Assembly: GCA_963798325.1 (NCBI GenBank)
Contig: CAWCSS010000008.1
Coordinates: forward strand, 1,178,001-1,242,000
Length of the DNA: 64,000 nucleotides
Direction of reading: 5' to 3'
Origin: Solirubrobacter sp963798325
Lineage (GTDB): Bacteria; Actinomycetota; Thermoleophilia; Solirubrobacterales; Solirubrobacteraceae
Shown: piece after piece, positions 28,600 through 37,909 of the stretch
How positions within the stretch are numbered: position 1 is the stretch's first letter
Layout: every line of letters begins with the position of its first letter
Position numbers and translations under genes: made by a program
Notes under the pieces: generated by a model
Database searches by the model: none
Told to the model about the DNA's origin: nothing
The model's input: the letters and a program-made list of their open reading frames with translations, nothing else

Positions 28600-29151
28600 G
28601 AATCCGTCGACGTCCGTGTCCGGCGCCGGTTGCGCGAGCTGCGCTCACGCCGCGGGCTGACCCTGGCGCAGGTCGCCGAGCGCGCGAACATCGACGTCTC
28701 GACCCTGAGCCGCCTGGAGTCCGGCAAGCGCCGGCTCGCCCTGGACCACATCCCGGCCCTGGCCGGTGCTCTGGGCGTGACGACCGACGAGCTGCTGCAC
28801 TCCGCGCCGGTGCCCGACCCCCGCGTCCGCGGCAAGCCGCGGCGCTTCGAGGGCATGACCATGTGGGAGCTCAGCCACGAGACCGACCGCCTCCGCGCCT
28901 TCAAGGTCTTGGTCGGTGCCGAGCGGCGCGACCCGCCCGACGAGTTCCCCGTCCACGAGGGCCACGAGTGGCTCTACGTCCTGTCCGGCCGGCTCCGGCT
29001 GATCCTCGGCGAGCGCGACGAGATCATCGAACCGGGGGAGGCGGTCGAGTTCTCGACCTGGGCTCCGCACTGGTTCGGGGCGATCGACGGGGACGTCGAG
29101 CTGATCGCGATCTTCGGGCCGCAGGGCGAGCGGGTGCATCTGCGCGAGTGA
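28585..29151 (+). CDS. XRE-family regulator with cupin domain
   Basis: A 188-residue protein. Residues about 10-70 are an XRE helix-turn-helix (LRELRSRRGLTLAQVAERANIDVSTLSRLESGKRR). Residues about 105-180 are a cupin barrel with HEGHEWLYVLSGRLRLILGE and PGEAVEFSTWAPHWFGA, whose histidines (HEGHEW, PHWF) could bind a metal. The pair is typical of small-molecule-responsive repressors. The operator overlapping its own start points to autoregulation; the divergent flavoprotein gene is a possible second target. Confidence 0.88.
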   Translation: MQANEESVDVRVRRRLRELRSRRGLTLAQVAERANIDVSTLSRLESGKRRLALDHIPALAGALGVTTDELLHSAPVPDPRVRGKPRRFEGMTMWELSHETDRLRAFKVLVGAERRDPPDEFPVHEGHEWLYVLSGRLRLILGERDEIIEPGEAVEFSTWAPHWFGAIDGDVELIAIFGPQGERVHLRE

Positions 29152-29378
29152 AGGGCCTCAACGGCGAGCGGATCGCCTCGCGGCCGTCAAGGTCACGGTC
29201 GGCCTGCGTGGTATCCGTGCTTGCGTGTGGCGTGACTTGACTGCCGCGACTCGATCCGCTTTTGGGCTGGTCATGGCTGGCTCCGCCAGGGTGGCCTCCG
29301 AGGGAGGCCCACCTGTCACCAACGGCCGCGGGACGGGCGGTTTCGATCACGTTCGATTGGTCGTGTTGGCGCGTGGGT

Positions 29379-29429
29379 GGGGGTGCCGTCGCAAAGTTTC
29401 CTGTCAGGACGCTTTCCGACGGCACCCCC
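29379..29429 (+). ncRNA. Array hairpin, copy 1
   Basis: A perfect 13-bp stem, GGGGGTGCCGTCG with CGACGGCACCCCC, encloses a 25-nt loop in which AAAG pairs with CTTT and CCTG with CAGG. Sequence identical in stem and loop to copies 3 and 4. Whether it is transcribed, and on which strand, is unknown. Confidence 0.5.
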
Positions 29430-29714
29430 GGTGCTGAGGCGGTTTCGGCCGCCGAGCCGATCAGGAGTGGCCCGCCCGGTCCTCAGTTCCCCGTGAGCGG
29501 AGCGGGGCCAGGCGGGTCACGCGCGCCCACCCGCGATGGGCCGGCCACGCGCTGCGGGCGTGCTTGACGCGAGCGTCGCGCTCTGCTCGCAGTCAGGCGC
29601 TTGCCTCGACGGGGGGTTCCGCTCGTGCGCTGGCTCCGCGGGCCCACTTGACACCGACGACCGTGGGCCGTTGGGTTTCGATCACGTTCGCACTGGTCGA
29701 GTTGGCGCGTCAGT

Positions 29715-29765
29715 GGGGGTGCAGCCGGAAACCTGTCGAGAGCGAACCTTTCCGGCTTCACCCCC
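29715..29765 (+). ncRNA. Array hairpin, copy 2 (compensatory variant)
   Basis: Same 51-nt length as the other copies, but the stem is GGGGGTGCAGCCGG against CCGGCTTCACCCCC. The bases that differ from the other copies have changed on both arms and still pair, apart from one C/T mismatch. The loop has also diverged. This covariation supports a selected structure over simple sequence repetition. Confidence 0.5.
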
Positions 29766-30097
29766 CGGCCCGAGGCCGTTTCGTCCGCCGAACCGATCAG
29801 CAGTGGCCCGCCGGTGGCGGGCACACCGGCGTCAGCCGGTCATCGCTGCCCCGTAAGCAGGGCGGGGCCAGGCGGGTCAAGCGCGCCCACCCGCCCACGA
29901 GCGAACACAAGAATCGGGCGCGCTTGACGCGACCGCCGCGCTCTGCTCGCAGTTCAGGCGCGGGCGCGGCGGCCGGGCCGCGCTCGGAGGTCACGTCGGT
30001 GCGCTGCTCCGCCAGCGTGGCCGGCCCATTTGACACGAACGGCCGCGGGCCGGCGGGTTTCGATCACGTTCGGACTGGTTCGAGTTGGCGCGTGGGT

Positions 30098-30148
30098 GGG
30101 GGTGCCGTCGCAAAGTTTCCTGTCAGGACGCTTTCCGACGGCACCCCC
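30098..30148 (+). ncRNA. Array hairpin, copy 3
   Basis: Perfect 13-bp stem and 25-nt loop identical to copy 1, 383 bp after copy 2. Confidence 0.5.
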
Positions 30149-30483
30149 CGTGCTGAGGCGGTTTCGTCCGGCGAACCGATCAGGGGTGGCCCGCCGGTCG
30201 GCGGGCACACCGGCGCCAGCCGGTCATCGCTGCCCCGTAAGCGGAGCGCGGCCAGGCGGGTCAAGCGCGCCCACCCGCAAACCGAGACGACCACGCGCTG
30301 CGGGCGCGCTTGACGCGACCGCCGCGCTCTGCTCGCAGTTGAGGGGGTGGGCGCGGCGGCCGGGCCGCGCTCGGGGGTCACGTCGGTGAGCTGCTCCGCC
30401 AGCGTGGCCGGCCCACTTGACACGAACGACCGCCGGCCGGCGGGTTTCGATCGCGTTCGGATAGTTCGAGTTGGCGTGTCGGT

Positions 30484-30534
30484 GGGGGTGCCGTCGCAAA
30501 GTTTCCTGTCAGGACGCTTTCCGACGGCACCCCC
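30484..30534 (+). ncRNA. Array hairpin, copy 4
   Basis: Perfect 13-bp stem and loop identical to copies 1 and 3, 386 bp after copy 3. The flanking unit ends early, about 75 bp later, just before the protease promoter region. Confidence 0.5.
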
Positions 30535-30643
30535 CGTGCTGGGGCCGTTTCGTCCGGCGAACCGATCAGGAGTGCCCGCCAGCCGGCCACCCGCCACGGG
30601 CGCGCTTAGCACGACCGCCGCGGTCCGCTCGCCATTCCTGCTA

Positions 30644-30660
30644 ACTTGCGATTTGCAAGT
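30644..30660. promoter_or_regulatory. HxlR-type operator before the HtrA-like protease gene
   Basis: ACTTGCGATTTGCAAGT is a 6-bp inverted repeat around five bases, of the form ACTT-N9-AAGT. It ends 19 bp before the GTG start. The same architecture and length recur at 31520-31536 before the HxlR gene, so one regulator could control both. Confidence 0.55.
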
Positions 30661-30679
30661 GACTACTCGGAGGCGCGAA

Positions 30680-31533
30680 GTGCTCGAGGCAATCAAGGAC
30701 GCAGTGCAGAAGGCCGCGGCCGACGTCGGTCCCGCCGTGGTGGGCCTACGACGCGGCTCCGGCATCGTGATCGCCAAGGATCAGGTGCTGACCGTCGCCC
30801 ACGTGCTCAGAGGCGACGAGGCGAGCGTCACGTTCAACGACGGGCGGACCGCGAAGGCGACGGTGGCCGGCGTCGACGGGGACCTCGACGTGGCGATCCT
30901 GACCGTCGACACCCAGGACATCGCGCCTGTCAGGTGGGGCGAGGCGCCTGAGCTCGGGTCGCCCGTGCTCGCGCTGGCCAACCCCGCCGGCCACGGGCTC
31001 CGCGTGACGTTCGGGACCGTGTCCTCGACCGGGCGCAGCTTCCGCGGACCGCGGGGGAGAAGGATCGGCGGCTCGATCGAGCACACCGCTCCGCTTCCGC
31101 GGGGCTCGTCCGGCGGGCCCCTGGTCGATCCGACGGGAACCTCCTGGGGCTCAACGCGGTCCGGCGCGAGGGCGGGCTGATCCTCGCGATCCCCGCCGAC
31201 GACACGCTCCGGGAGCGGCTGGACGGCCTTGCGACCGGCAGGCAGAGCGACAAGCCGCGGCTGGGCATTGCGCTGGCACACCCGCGCGCGGCCAAGAAGC
31301 TGCGGGCGGCGGTCGGGCTCCCGGAGCGCGAGGGGCTGCTCATCCGTGCCGTCGTCGACGGCTCGCCGGCGGCAGCGGCGGGCCTGCAGCAGGGCGACCT
31401 GATCATCCAGGCCAACGACGCGCCCCTCACATCGGTCGATGACCTCTACGAGGCGCTGGACGGCGAGTCGATCCGCCTGCGCGTGCTGCGCGGCACCGAG
31501 GAGCGCGACGTGGCGGTTCACTTCAGTTCCTGA
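30680..31533 (+). CDS. Trypsin-like (HtrA/DegP-type) serine protease with PDZ domain (one-base frameshift)
   Basis: A 284-residue protein after restoring one missing base near 31135. The triad is His in LTVAHVLRG, Asp in DGDLDVAILTV and Ser in RGSSGGPLV. The second frame supplies GLNAVRREGGLILAIPADD and a PDZ domain (GLLIRAVVDGSPAAAAGLQQGDLIIQAN). No signal peptide or membrane helix precedes the protease, so a cytosolic quality-control role is likely, unusual for HtrA. GGAGG lies six bases before GTG 30680. An HxlR-type operator lies upstream and another overlaps its stop codon. Confidence 0.86.
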
Positions 31534-31536
31534 AGT
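31520..31536. promoter_or_regulatory. HxlR-type operator before the HxlR gene
   Basis: ACTTCAGTTCCTGAAGT is a 6-bp inverted repeat around five bases, again ACTT-N9-AAGT. It overlaps the protease stop codon and ends seven bases before TAATAT (31544-31549), the likely -10 of the HxlR gene. Binding here would block that promoter. Confidence 0.6.
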
Positions 31537-31558
31537 CTTGGGCTAATATGGGGGTTGG

Positions 31559-31915
31559 ATGCCTGACCCCGATTGCCCCGTCTGTCGTACCGCGGAGATC
31601 GTCTGTGGCAAGTGGACGCTCCTGATCGTGCGTGACCTGTCCGAGGGTCGGTCGCGCTTCTGCGAGCTCGAACGGTCGCTCGGCGGGATCTCGCCGCGCA
31701 CGCTGTCGCTGCGGCTGCGTGCGCTGGAGGAAGAGGGCATCGTCGATCGGGCGACGTTCCCGGAGGTGCCGCCGCGCGTCGAGTACGCGCTGACGGAGAA
31801 GGGCCGCGCGCTCGTGCCGATCATCGACTCGATGCGCACCTACGGCGCCGAGTGGCTCGGCGCGCAGGGCTCCTGCGCCGAGGCTCCCGAGCCCGCACAG
31901 CCCGTCGCGGCCTAA
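31559..31915 (+). CDS. HxlR-family transcriptional regulator
   Basis: A 118-residue winged-helix regulator: CPVCRTAEIVCGKWTLLIVRDLSEGRSRFCELERSL, GISPRTLSLRLRALEEEGIV and RVEYALTEKGRALVPII are diagnostic. The cysteine pair CPVC at residues 6-9, a third in IVCGKW and a fourth in FCEL suggest redox sensing, as in HypR/YodB-type members. TAATAT lies nine bases before the ATG, so the message is probably leaderless. Matched operators before this gene and before the protease suggest autoregulation and control of the protease. Confidence 0.9.
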   Translation: MPDPDCPVCRTAEIVCGKWTLLIVRDLSEGRSRFCELERSLGGISPRTLSLRLRALEEEGIVDRATFPEVPPRVEYALTEKGRALVPIIDSMRTYGAEWLGAQGSCAEAPEPAQPVAA

Positions 31916-31923
31916 CTGACGGC

Positions 31924-31964
31924 GGGGCGTCCCCTCCGCCCCACCCCGATCATCCGACCTCAAT
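31924..31964 (+). terminator. Terminator-like hairpin with conserved tail after the HxlR gene
   Basis: GGGGCG (31924-31929) can pair with CGCCCC (31937-31942). The downstream ACCCCGATCATCCGACCTCAAT repeats the tail seen after rpoD, with the same CGATCATC core. The remaining bases to the next gene at 32037 show nothing else. Confidence 0.5.
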
Positions 31965-32036
31965 CCGTCCGAGGGTCGTGCTGCAATACCGCCTGCTCCG
32001 GCAGGAGGGCGTGAGCCTGCGGCGAATCGGCCGCTC

Positions 32037-33237
32037 ATGCACAACCGGGCGCTGCACGACTCACTTGCCGCGTTCGTCCAGGAGGCCGCCTGGCAACTCG
32101 CCGAAGAGGTCTCGGGCGGCGCGGAGATCCCGTTCGAACTGGACGCGACGCCGACGCGAAGCGCCCCGCTGTACTGCTACCGGCCGCTGACCGGCCGCTT
32201 CATCGCGCAGCGCTCGTCGATGCTGTCACGGCTGCCGACGTACGCGAGTGCCGCCCGGCAGCTGCACCGCGCTGCCCGATCTCCCCGCCTACCTGACCCG
32301 CCGCGGCCGCCGCGTTCCCGCTCACGAGCAGCCCGACGCCGCGCTGCAGGCGTTTCTCGGCGCGGTCTGGGCCGACGTGACCGACTTCGTGTTCGACGAG
32401 CCTCGCTTCGAGGCCGCCTACCACGAACTCGAGGACGCGGTCTACGCCGGCTGCGCCCTGAGCGTCGTGATCACGCCCGTCGAGGGGCTCGTGATCGAGT
32501 CCGACGAGGTGCCGCTCGGCGAGGGCCTGTCGCTGGTGCGCGCGGTGACGCTCACCGACGTGCCCAGCGGCCTGGCGAACGACCCGCACCAGACCGTCGC
32601 GGTGCTGGCGCTTGAGTCCAAGGACGGCCGCGCGCTGGAGTCCGCCGGCCGCCGGCTGAAGCGCCTGCAGACCGCCCTGCGCCTGTGGGACGACGCCGAG
32701 CCGTCGCTCGGCCCGACCGCCTACGCCCGCACCGACGGCAGCGCCTGGATGACGATCCCGCTGGCCACCGGTCTGCGCCGTCCGAGCGAGGACTGCCTGC
32801 TCCCGTCCGAGGAGGAGGACCCGCTGCGGGCCTTCTGCGGCCTCGTCGCGCGCCGCACGCCGCGCGCCGGCGAGCTCGCCTGGGCGCTGCGGCGCTTCGA
32901 GCTCGGCTGCGAGCGCTCCGGCGCCGTCGAGGCGCTGACCGACTGGCTGCTCGCCGCCCGCGCGCTGTTCGCCGACGACGCCTACGAGGGCGTCGCCGAG
33001 CGGCTGTCCGCGATCTGCGCCGAGGCGTCTGACCGGCCGCGGCTCGAGAACCGGGTCAAGGAGGCCATCTCCCTCGAGCGTGCCGCGATGTGCGGGTTCG
33101 TGCGGCCCTCGCACGAGGTCGACGACCTGGTGGAGGAACTCGGCGGCTGCCTGCGGGCGGTCCTGCGCGACGTGCTCTGCGGGCACCTCGATCCCGCCCT
33201 GCGCAAGGTCGCGGACGAGCTAGTCGAACAGGTGTGA
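32037..33237 (+). CDS. Conserved-looking unknown protein (one-base frameshift)
   Basis: Removing one base near 32268 joins two frames into a 399-residue soluble protein. The first part has LHDSLAAFVQEAAWQLAEEV and YRPLTGRFIAQR; the second is long and acidic, with VWADVTDFVFDEPRFEAAYHEL, LESAGRRLKRLQTALRLWDD and the C-terminal LEELGGCLRAVLRDVLCGH. It is helical, rich in Leu/Ala/Glu and without membrane segments or known motifs. I do not recognise the family. It converges on the ArsA gene with an 18-bp overlap. Confidence 0.7.
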
Positions 33238-34278
33238 GCGCACGCGGACGAGACCCTCGAGGTCGTGCACGTCGTCCTCGAGCTCGGGGACGACGAGGGT
33301 GGGCGGGTCGCCGAGCGAGGAGCGCAGCCGCTCGACGTTCGCGGCGTCGCGGGAGGCCAGAGCCGCCAGCTGACCCGTAGCGGCGTTGACGCGCTCGGCG
33401 AGCTTGGGGCCGAGTGACTCCGCGACGTCCTGCGGCAGCTCGTCCGACGGCGGCTGGTGGACGCGGTTGACGACCAGCCCGCCGAACGGCATGCCCGCCT
33501 CGCGCAGCTTGCGGTGGAAGAAGATCGCCTCCTCCACCGGGTCGTGGCGCGGGGCGGTGACGATCAGGAAGGTCGTCGCCGGGTCCTCCAGCAACGCCCC
33601 GACCCGCCGCGCGCGCTCGGTGAAGGCGTCGATCATCCCGCTCAGCGCGTGAAAGAACGCGGACAGGTCGCGCAGCAGGTCGACGCCGGTGATCCGCCGC
33701 ATGACGCCGAAGACGAGCCCCGTCCCGCGCCCGAACAACCCGGCCGGCTTCAGGAAGATCCGGATCGCGCGGCCCTGGAAGAAGCGCGAGAGCCGCCCGG
33801 GCGCGTCGAGGAAGTCGAGCGCGTTGCGGGCGGGCGGCGTGTCGAGCACGAGGACGTCCCAGGAGCCGGACGCGTCGAGCTCGTAGAGCTTGGCGATCGC
33901 CGTGAACTCCTGCGAGCCCGCGACCGCGGTCGAGAGCTGCTGGTAGATCCGGTTCTCGAGCACCTCGTCGCGGGTCTGCTCGTCCGGCGCGAGGTGCTCG
34001 ATCAGCTGATCGAAGGTCCGCTTGGCGTCGAGCATCATCGCCCACAGCTCGCCGTCGGCCTCGCACTCCACGCGGGTCGGCTCGTTGGAGAGCTCGCTCA
34101 GCCCGAGCGCGTTCGCCAGCCGGCGCGCCGGGTCGATCGTCACCACCGCGACCTTCAAACCCGACTCGGCGAGCCCGAGCGCGACGGCCGCGGCCGTCGT
34201 CGTCTTGCCCACCCCGCCCGAGCCGGCGCAGATGACCATCCGCTTTCCCTCGAGCAGGGGCTCGAGAGACGTCAGCAT
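33220..34278 (-). CDS. ArsA/GET3-family ATPase
   Basis: A 352-residue deviant-Walker ATPase. The N-terminus has ICAGSGGVGKTTTAAAVALGLA (deviant Walker A with the signature lysine), VAVVTIDPARRLANALG is the A' motif, and DVLVLDTPPARNALDFLD is switch II. Actinobacterial genomes often have two such genes in tandem, near WhiB or cell-division genes; only one is present here. It has no arsenic-resistance neighbours, so a role in membrane-protein targeting or an unknown process is as likely. Seven bases separate it from the upstream LuxR gene, so they may share a transcript. Confidence 0.88.
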   Translation of the reverse strand: MLTSLEPLLEGKRMVICAGSGGVGKTTTAAAVALGLAESGLKVAVVTIDPARRLANALGLSELSNEPTRVECEADGELWAMMLDAKRTFDQLIEHLAPDEQTRDEVLENRIYQQLSTAVAGSQEFTAIAKLYELDASGSWDVLVLDTPPARNALDFLDAPGRLSRFFQGRAIRIFLKPAGLFGRGTGLVFGVMRRITGVDLLRDLSAFFHALSGMIDAFTERARRVGALLEDPATTFLIVTAPRHDPVEEAIFFHRKLREAGMPFGGLVVNRVHQPPSDELPQDVAESLGPKLAERVNAATGQLAALASRDAANVERLRSSLGDPPTLVVPELEDDVHDLEGLVRVRSHLFD

Positions 34279-34285
34279 GCGGACG

Positions 34286-34915
34286 TCAGATCAGGCCCTC
34301 GCGCACCGCGAACGCGACCGCTTGCGAGCGCGACCGCGCGTTGAGCTTGGTCACGACGTCGTGAAGGACATTCTTGACGGTGCGTTCTGAATAGCACAGC
34401 TCCTGGGCGACCTCGCGCGTCGGATGGCCGGCGGCGATCAGCGCCAGGACCTGCTGCTCGCGGTCGGTCAGCTTGGCCGCGACCGGGCGCGCGGCGGCGG
34501 CAGCCTCGGTGTGGTGGTTGGCCAGCAGGTGCTCGAGCAGATCCGGGGTGACGACGCCGGTGCCGTTGACCGCCGCCTTGACCGCCGTCGCCAGCGTCTC
34601 CGGCGTGAGCTGGTCCTTGCGCAGATACCCGACGGCACCCTGCTGGAGCGCGCTCACGACCGCTTCCTGTCCGCTGTCGCTCGAACAGACGATCACCTTC
34701 GCGCCGGTCGCCTCCGGCACCGCGCCGACGAAATCGTTCCCGCCGGGCAACGCGGGGTCCACCAGCACGATGTCGCATTCGAACAAGGCCGGATGTTCCC
34801 AGGCATCCCGTACGCGCTCCGCGTCGTTGACCGACTCGACGTCCTCGAGCAGGTCAAGGCACGCCACCAGTCCTCGGCGGTAGATCGTATGGGTGTCGAG
34901 GACGAAGAGTTTCAC
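34286..34915 (-). CDS. NarL/LuxR-type response regulator
   Basis: A 209-residue regulator. The receiver (about 1-120) has LFVLDTHTIYRRGL, phosphorylatable Asp in DIVLVDPALPGG, and the conserved Lys in VGYLRKDQLT; the first acidic pair is reduced to one Asp (LDTH). The LuxR helix-turn-helix (about 145-205) has LTDREQQVLALIAAGHPTREVAQEL and SERTVKNVLHDVVTKLNARSR. No histidine kinase is next to it. It diverges from the Ser/Thr kinase gene and lies at one end of the injection-system cluster, which it may control. A TTGACA (34975-34970, minus strand) lies upstream, without a well-spaced -10. Confidence 0.9.
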   Translation of the reverse strand: MKLFVLDTHTIYRRGLVACLDLLEDVESVNDAERVRDAWEHPALFECDIVLVDPALPGGNDFVGAVPEATGAKVIVCSSDSGQEAVVSALQQGAVGYLRKDQLTPETLATAVKAAVNGTGVVTPDLLEHLLANHHTEAAAAARPVAAKLTDREQQVLALIAAGHPTREVAQELCYSERTVKNVLHDVVTKLNARSRSQAVAFAVREGLI

Positions 34916-35101
34916 CCCTGTGGGTGGTTGCCGTTGTTCAAGCTCGTGGCGATACTACGCGGACCTTGCTGTCAATGCAGGTGTATCACGGAGCGAGAGC
35001 AACCGGGTCTTCTTCGGGCAATGGACGGACGAGCAACAAAGCGATGGGCGAAGTGTTGATGGCTCCAGGCGGGGCGGTATCAGGTCGAGAGGAACGCAGG
35101 G

Positions 35102-37873
35102 ATGCCTGAGGTAATGAAGACGGTAGGCCGGTACGAGATCCTCCGCGAGGTCGGCCGCGGCGGCATGGCGATGGTGTATCTGGCTCGCCAGACCGATCTG
35201 GACCGGTTCGTCGCGCTCAAGGAGCTCGGCGCCTTCCACGCCTCCGATCCGTCCTTCGCGCAGCGGTTCCTGCGCGAATCGCGCGTCGCCGGCTCGCTCT
35301 CGCACCCGAACGTGGTCACCGTCCACGACTACTTCGAGCACGACGGCACCCCGTACATCGCGATGGAGTACATCGAGCGCGGTTCGCTGCGCCCGTACGT
35401 CGGCCGGATGACGATGGCGCAGATCGGCGGGGTCCTCGAGGGCCTGCTCGCCGGCCTGACCCACGCGGAAGCGCACGAGATCGTCCACCGCGACCTCAAG
35501 CCGGAGAACCTGATGGTCACGGCCGACGGGCGCGTGAAGATCGCGGACTTCGGCATCGCCAAGGCGACCACCCGGATGCAGACCGGCGCGTTCCTGACCG
35601 CGACCGGGACGACTGTCGGCACGCCAACCTACATGGCGCCCGAGCAGGCGATGGCGCAGGACATCGGCCCCTGGACCGACCTCTACTCGGTCGGCTGCAT
35701 GGCCTTCGAGATGTTCACGGGCAACGTCCCGTTCCACGACTCCGAAGCGCCGATGGCGATCCTGCTGCGCCACGTCAACGAGCCCATCGCGGCGGTCAAG
35801 TCGATCCGCCCCGAGGTCGACCAGCGCATCTCGGACTGGGTCGAGCGCCTGCTGGTCAAGGAGCCCGAGGCCCGCACGCAGAACGCGCAGGACGCCTGGG
35901 ACGACTTCGAGGAGATCCTGCTCAGCCTGCTCGGCCCGCGCTGGCGGCGCGAGGCGCGGCTGGTCGAGGCGCGCACGGACAACGGCACCAACGGCAATGG
36001 CGCCAAGCCGCTCACGCCGGCGCCGTTCCAGGGCACCAACGTCGGCGACGTCGCCTCCGAGGAGTTCAAGTCCTTCGCCTGGGGCGCGCCCGCTGATACC
36101 GGCGGCTCGCCCGCGGCGCCGCCGATGTGGACGCCACCGCCGTCGGAGGCCACGCCGTCGATCCCCGAGCCGGTCGTCGGGCCGCCGACCCCGATGCCCT
36201 CGCAGGCGATCCCGGCCCCGCCGCCCCGGCCCCGGTCCCGCTGCCGATCGACGAGATCGAGGAGCCGACCGGCGTCACCGGCTTCGTCACCTTCGGCGTG
36301 CCCGCCCCGGCGCCGCCGAGCGACGCGCTGCTGACGCCCGTCCCGGCGCCCGAGCCGGTGGCCGAGCCCGTCGTCGAGCCGGCGCCCGAGCCCGTCGCCC
36401 CGGAGTCGTTCGAGACCTACGTCGCGCCGCCCCCGTCGCGGCCGCCGACGAGCGAGCCCAAGGCGATCACGCCGCCGCCGGTCGAGGCCGTCGCGGTGCC
36501 CGAGCCCGTGGCCTTCACGCCTCCGCCGCCGGTTGAACCGGTGCCGGCGGCCGAGCCCGCGACCCGCGCGCCCGAGTTCGTCCCCGCGACGATCATGCCG
36601 AGCAAGGTGGCTCCGCCGCCGAAGGCGCCCAAGCCCCCGAAGCCCGAGAAGTCCGGCGAGTCCTCGCGGCCCGGCTGGCTGATCCCGGCCATCGCCGGCG
36701 GCGCCGCGCTCGTGCTGCTGATCATCATCCTGGCGATCCTGCTGGGCGGTGGCGGCGGCGGCGAGAAGCCGGTCGCGACCGCGACGGCGACGCCGAAGGC
36801 CACCGAGGCGGCGGCGGCCGACATCGAGGCCTCCGGCATCGCGCTGCAGGTCCCGGTGGGCTGGAAGGACGGCGCGCCCGCCGCGATCCCCGGCTTCGCC
36901 GACGGCGCGGTGACGATGGGCGGCCCGAAGGGCGGCACGATCGTCTTCGGCCTCGCCGACAAGAGCGCCGCCAACCCGACCCTGCTGGCCGACGACCTGC
37001 GCGGTGACACGCTGGCCACCGACGCGACCAAGGCCGACCTCGGCAACGGCGCCCAGGCGCTGCGCTACGACCAGCTGCCGGCCGGCGATCAGACCGCGAC
37101 CGTGTTCGCCGTCCCGACCTCCAAGGGCGTGGCCACGCTCGCCTGCGTCGCGGAGGACGCCACCTGCGCCAAGATCGCCTCCTCGATGCGGATCACCGAC
37201 GGGAACGCCTTCCCGGTCGGCCCGAGCGACGAGTACGCGGGCAAGCTGGAGTCGGCGCTGACCAAGCTCGAGAAGTCCGAGAAGTCGGCGGCCAACGACC
37301 TGCGCAACGCCAACAAGCGCGCCACGCAGGTCAGCGCCACCTCGCGTCTGGCGACCGCGTACGGCGCCGCCGTGAGCTCGCTCGCCAAGGTCGACGTGAG
37401 CCCGGCCGACGCGTCGCTCAACGCGGCGACGCTGGCCGGCCTGCGCGACGCTCGTGACGCCTACAAGAAGGCGGCGTCGGAGGGCAAGGCCAAGGACCGC
37501 AACGGCTATCACGCCCAGAACGCGAAGGTCGTGGCCGCGGGCAAGGACATCAAGACCGCGATGGCCGCGTACGCGACCGCGGGCTATGAGATCCCGTCGA
37601 AGGTCTCGGCCGCCGCGGCGAAGGTGACGCAGCTGCCGACGCTCAAGAAGGACCCGGCCAAGAAGAAGGTCGTGAGCTCCGGCGGCGGTGGCAGCACCGT
37701 GACGCCCACGGCGACAGCCGTCCCGCAGGCCACGGTGGTGCCGTCCACCGGCGGTGGCGGCGGCGGCGGCGGCGGCAGCACCTACACTCCGCCGCCCGCC
37801 AAGAAGAAGACGCGGCGGCGGCGGCGGTGGAGGCGGCGGCGGTGGCGGCCTCTCCGGCGGCGGCGAAGGCTAG
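35102..37873 (+). CDS. Membrane Ser/Thr protein kinase (PknB-type) with large extracytoplasmic region (two frameshifts)
   Basis: A 923-residue kinase after adding a base near 36215 (Pro-rich linker) and removing one near 37815 (Gly tail). The catalytic domain (about 8-275) is complete: GRGGMAMVY loop, ALKEL lysine, HRDLKPENLM catalytic loop, DFGIAKA, GTPTYMAPEQA. A Pro-rich linker follows, then one transmembrane helix (about 523-547, GWLIPAIAGGAALVLLIIIL). The outer region has a PsbP/probable lipid-binding-like beta domain (IALQVPVGWKDG onward), a helical KLEKSEKSAANDLRNA region and a Gly-rich end. It stands beside the injection-system genes, and the cluster contains an FHA protein, its natural reader. 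Confidence 0.9.
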
Positions 37874-37882
37874 GAGCTGAGA

Positions 37883-37902
37883 GCGGGCCCCGCGGGGCCC
37901 GC
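37883..37902 (+). terminator. GC-rich terminator after the Ser/Thr kinase gene
   Basis: A perfect palindrome, GCGGGCCCCG followed by CGGGGCCCGC, starts nine bases after the kinase stop and is followed by TTCGCGTTT. The next gene may start inside its tail. Confidence 0.75.
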
Positions 37903-37909
37903 TTCGCGT

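Larger units (their letters stand above)
29275..30610. repeat. Non-coding array of four tandem ~336-386-bp units
   Basis: The 1.5-kb gap between the XRE-cupin and HtrA genes holds four related units. Each has, in order: CTCCGCCAGNGTGG, a TTGACAC-type hexamer in units 2-4, GGGTTTCGATCACGTTCG, GAGTTGGCGCGT, a 51-nt hairpin, CGTTTCGTCCGCCGAACC-like sequence, a GCGGGTCAAGCGCGCCCACCC block and CTTGACGCGACCGCCGCGCT. Hairpins start at 29379, 29715, 30098 and 30484; the last unit is cut short. Frames on both strands have stops and no shared start, so I call it non-coding. Bases 29152-29274 show no recognised feature. Confidence 0.75.

Noticed and set aside
29379..30534. Integron attC sites
   Set aside because: The hairpins lack the GTTRRRY/RYYYAAC core pair and no cassettes or integrase lie between them.
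29275..30610. A repeated protein such as GAVAKFPVRTLSDGTP on one strand or VPSESVLTGNFATAPPPTRQL on the other
   Set aside because: Frames change and stop between units, there are no consistent starts or ribosome sites, and the stem of copy 2 changes in a way that preserves pairing but not the peptide.
33220..34278. An arsenic-resistance operon around the ArsA ATPase
   Set aside because: No arsB, arsC, arsD or arsR lies nearby, and ArsA-like ATPases of actinobacteria often have no link to arsenic.
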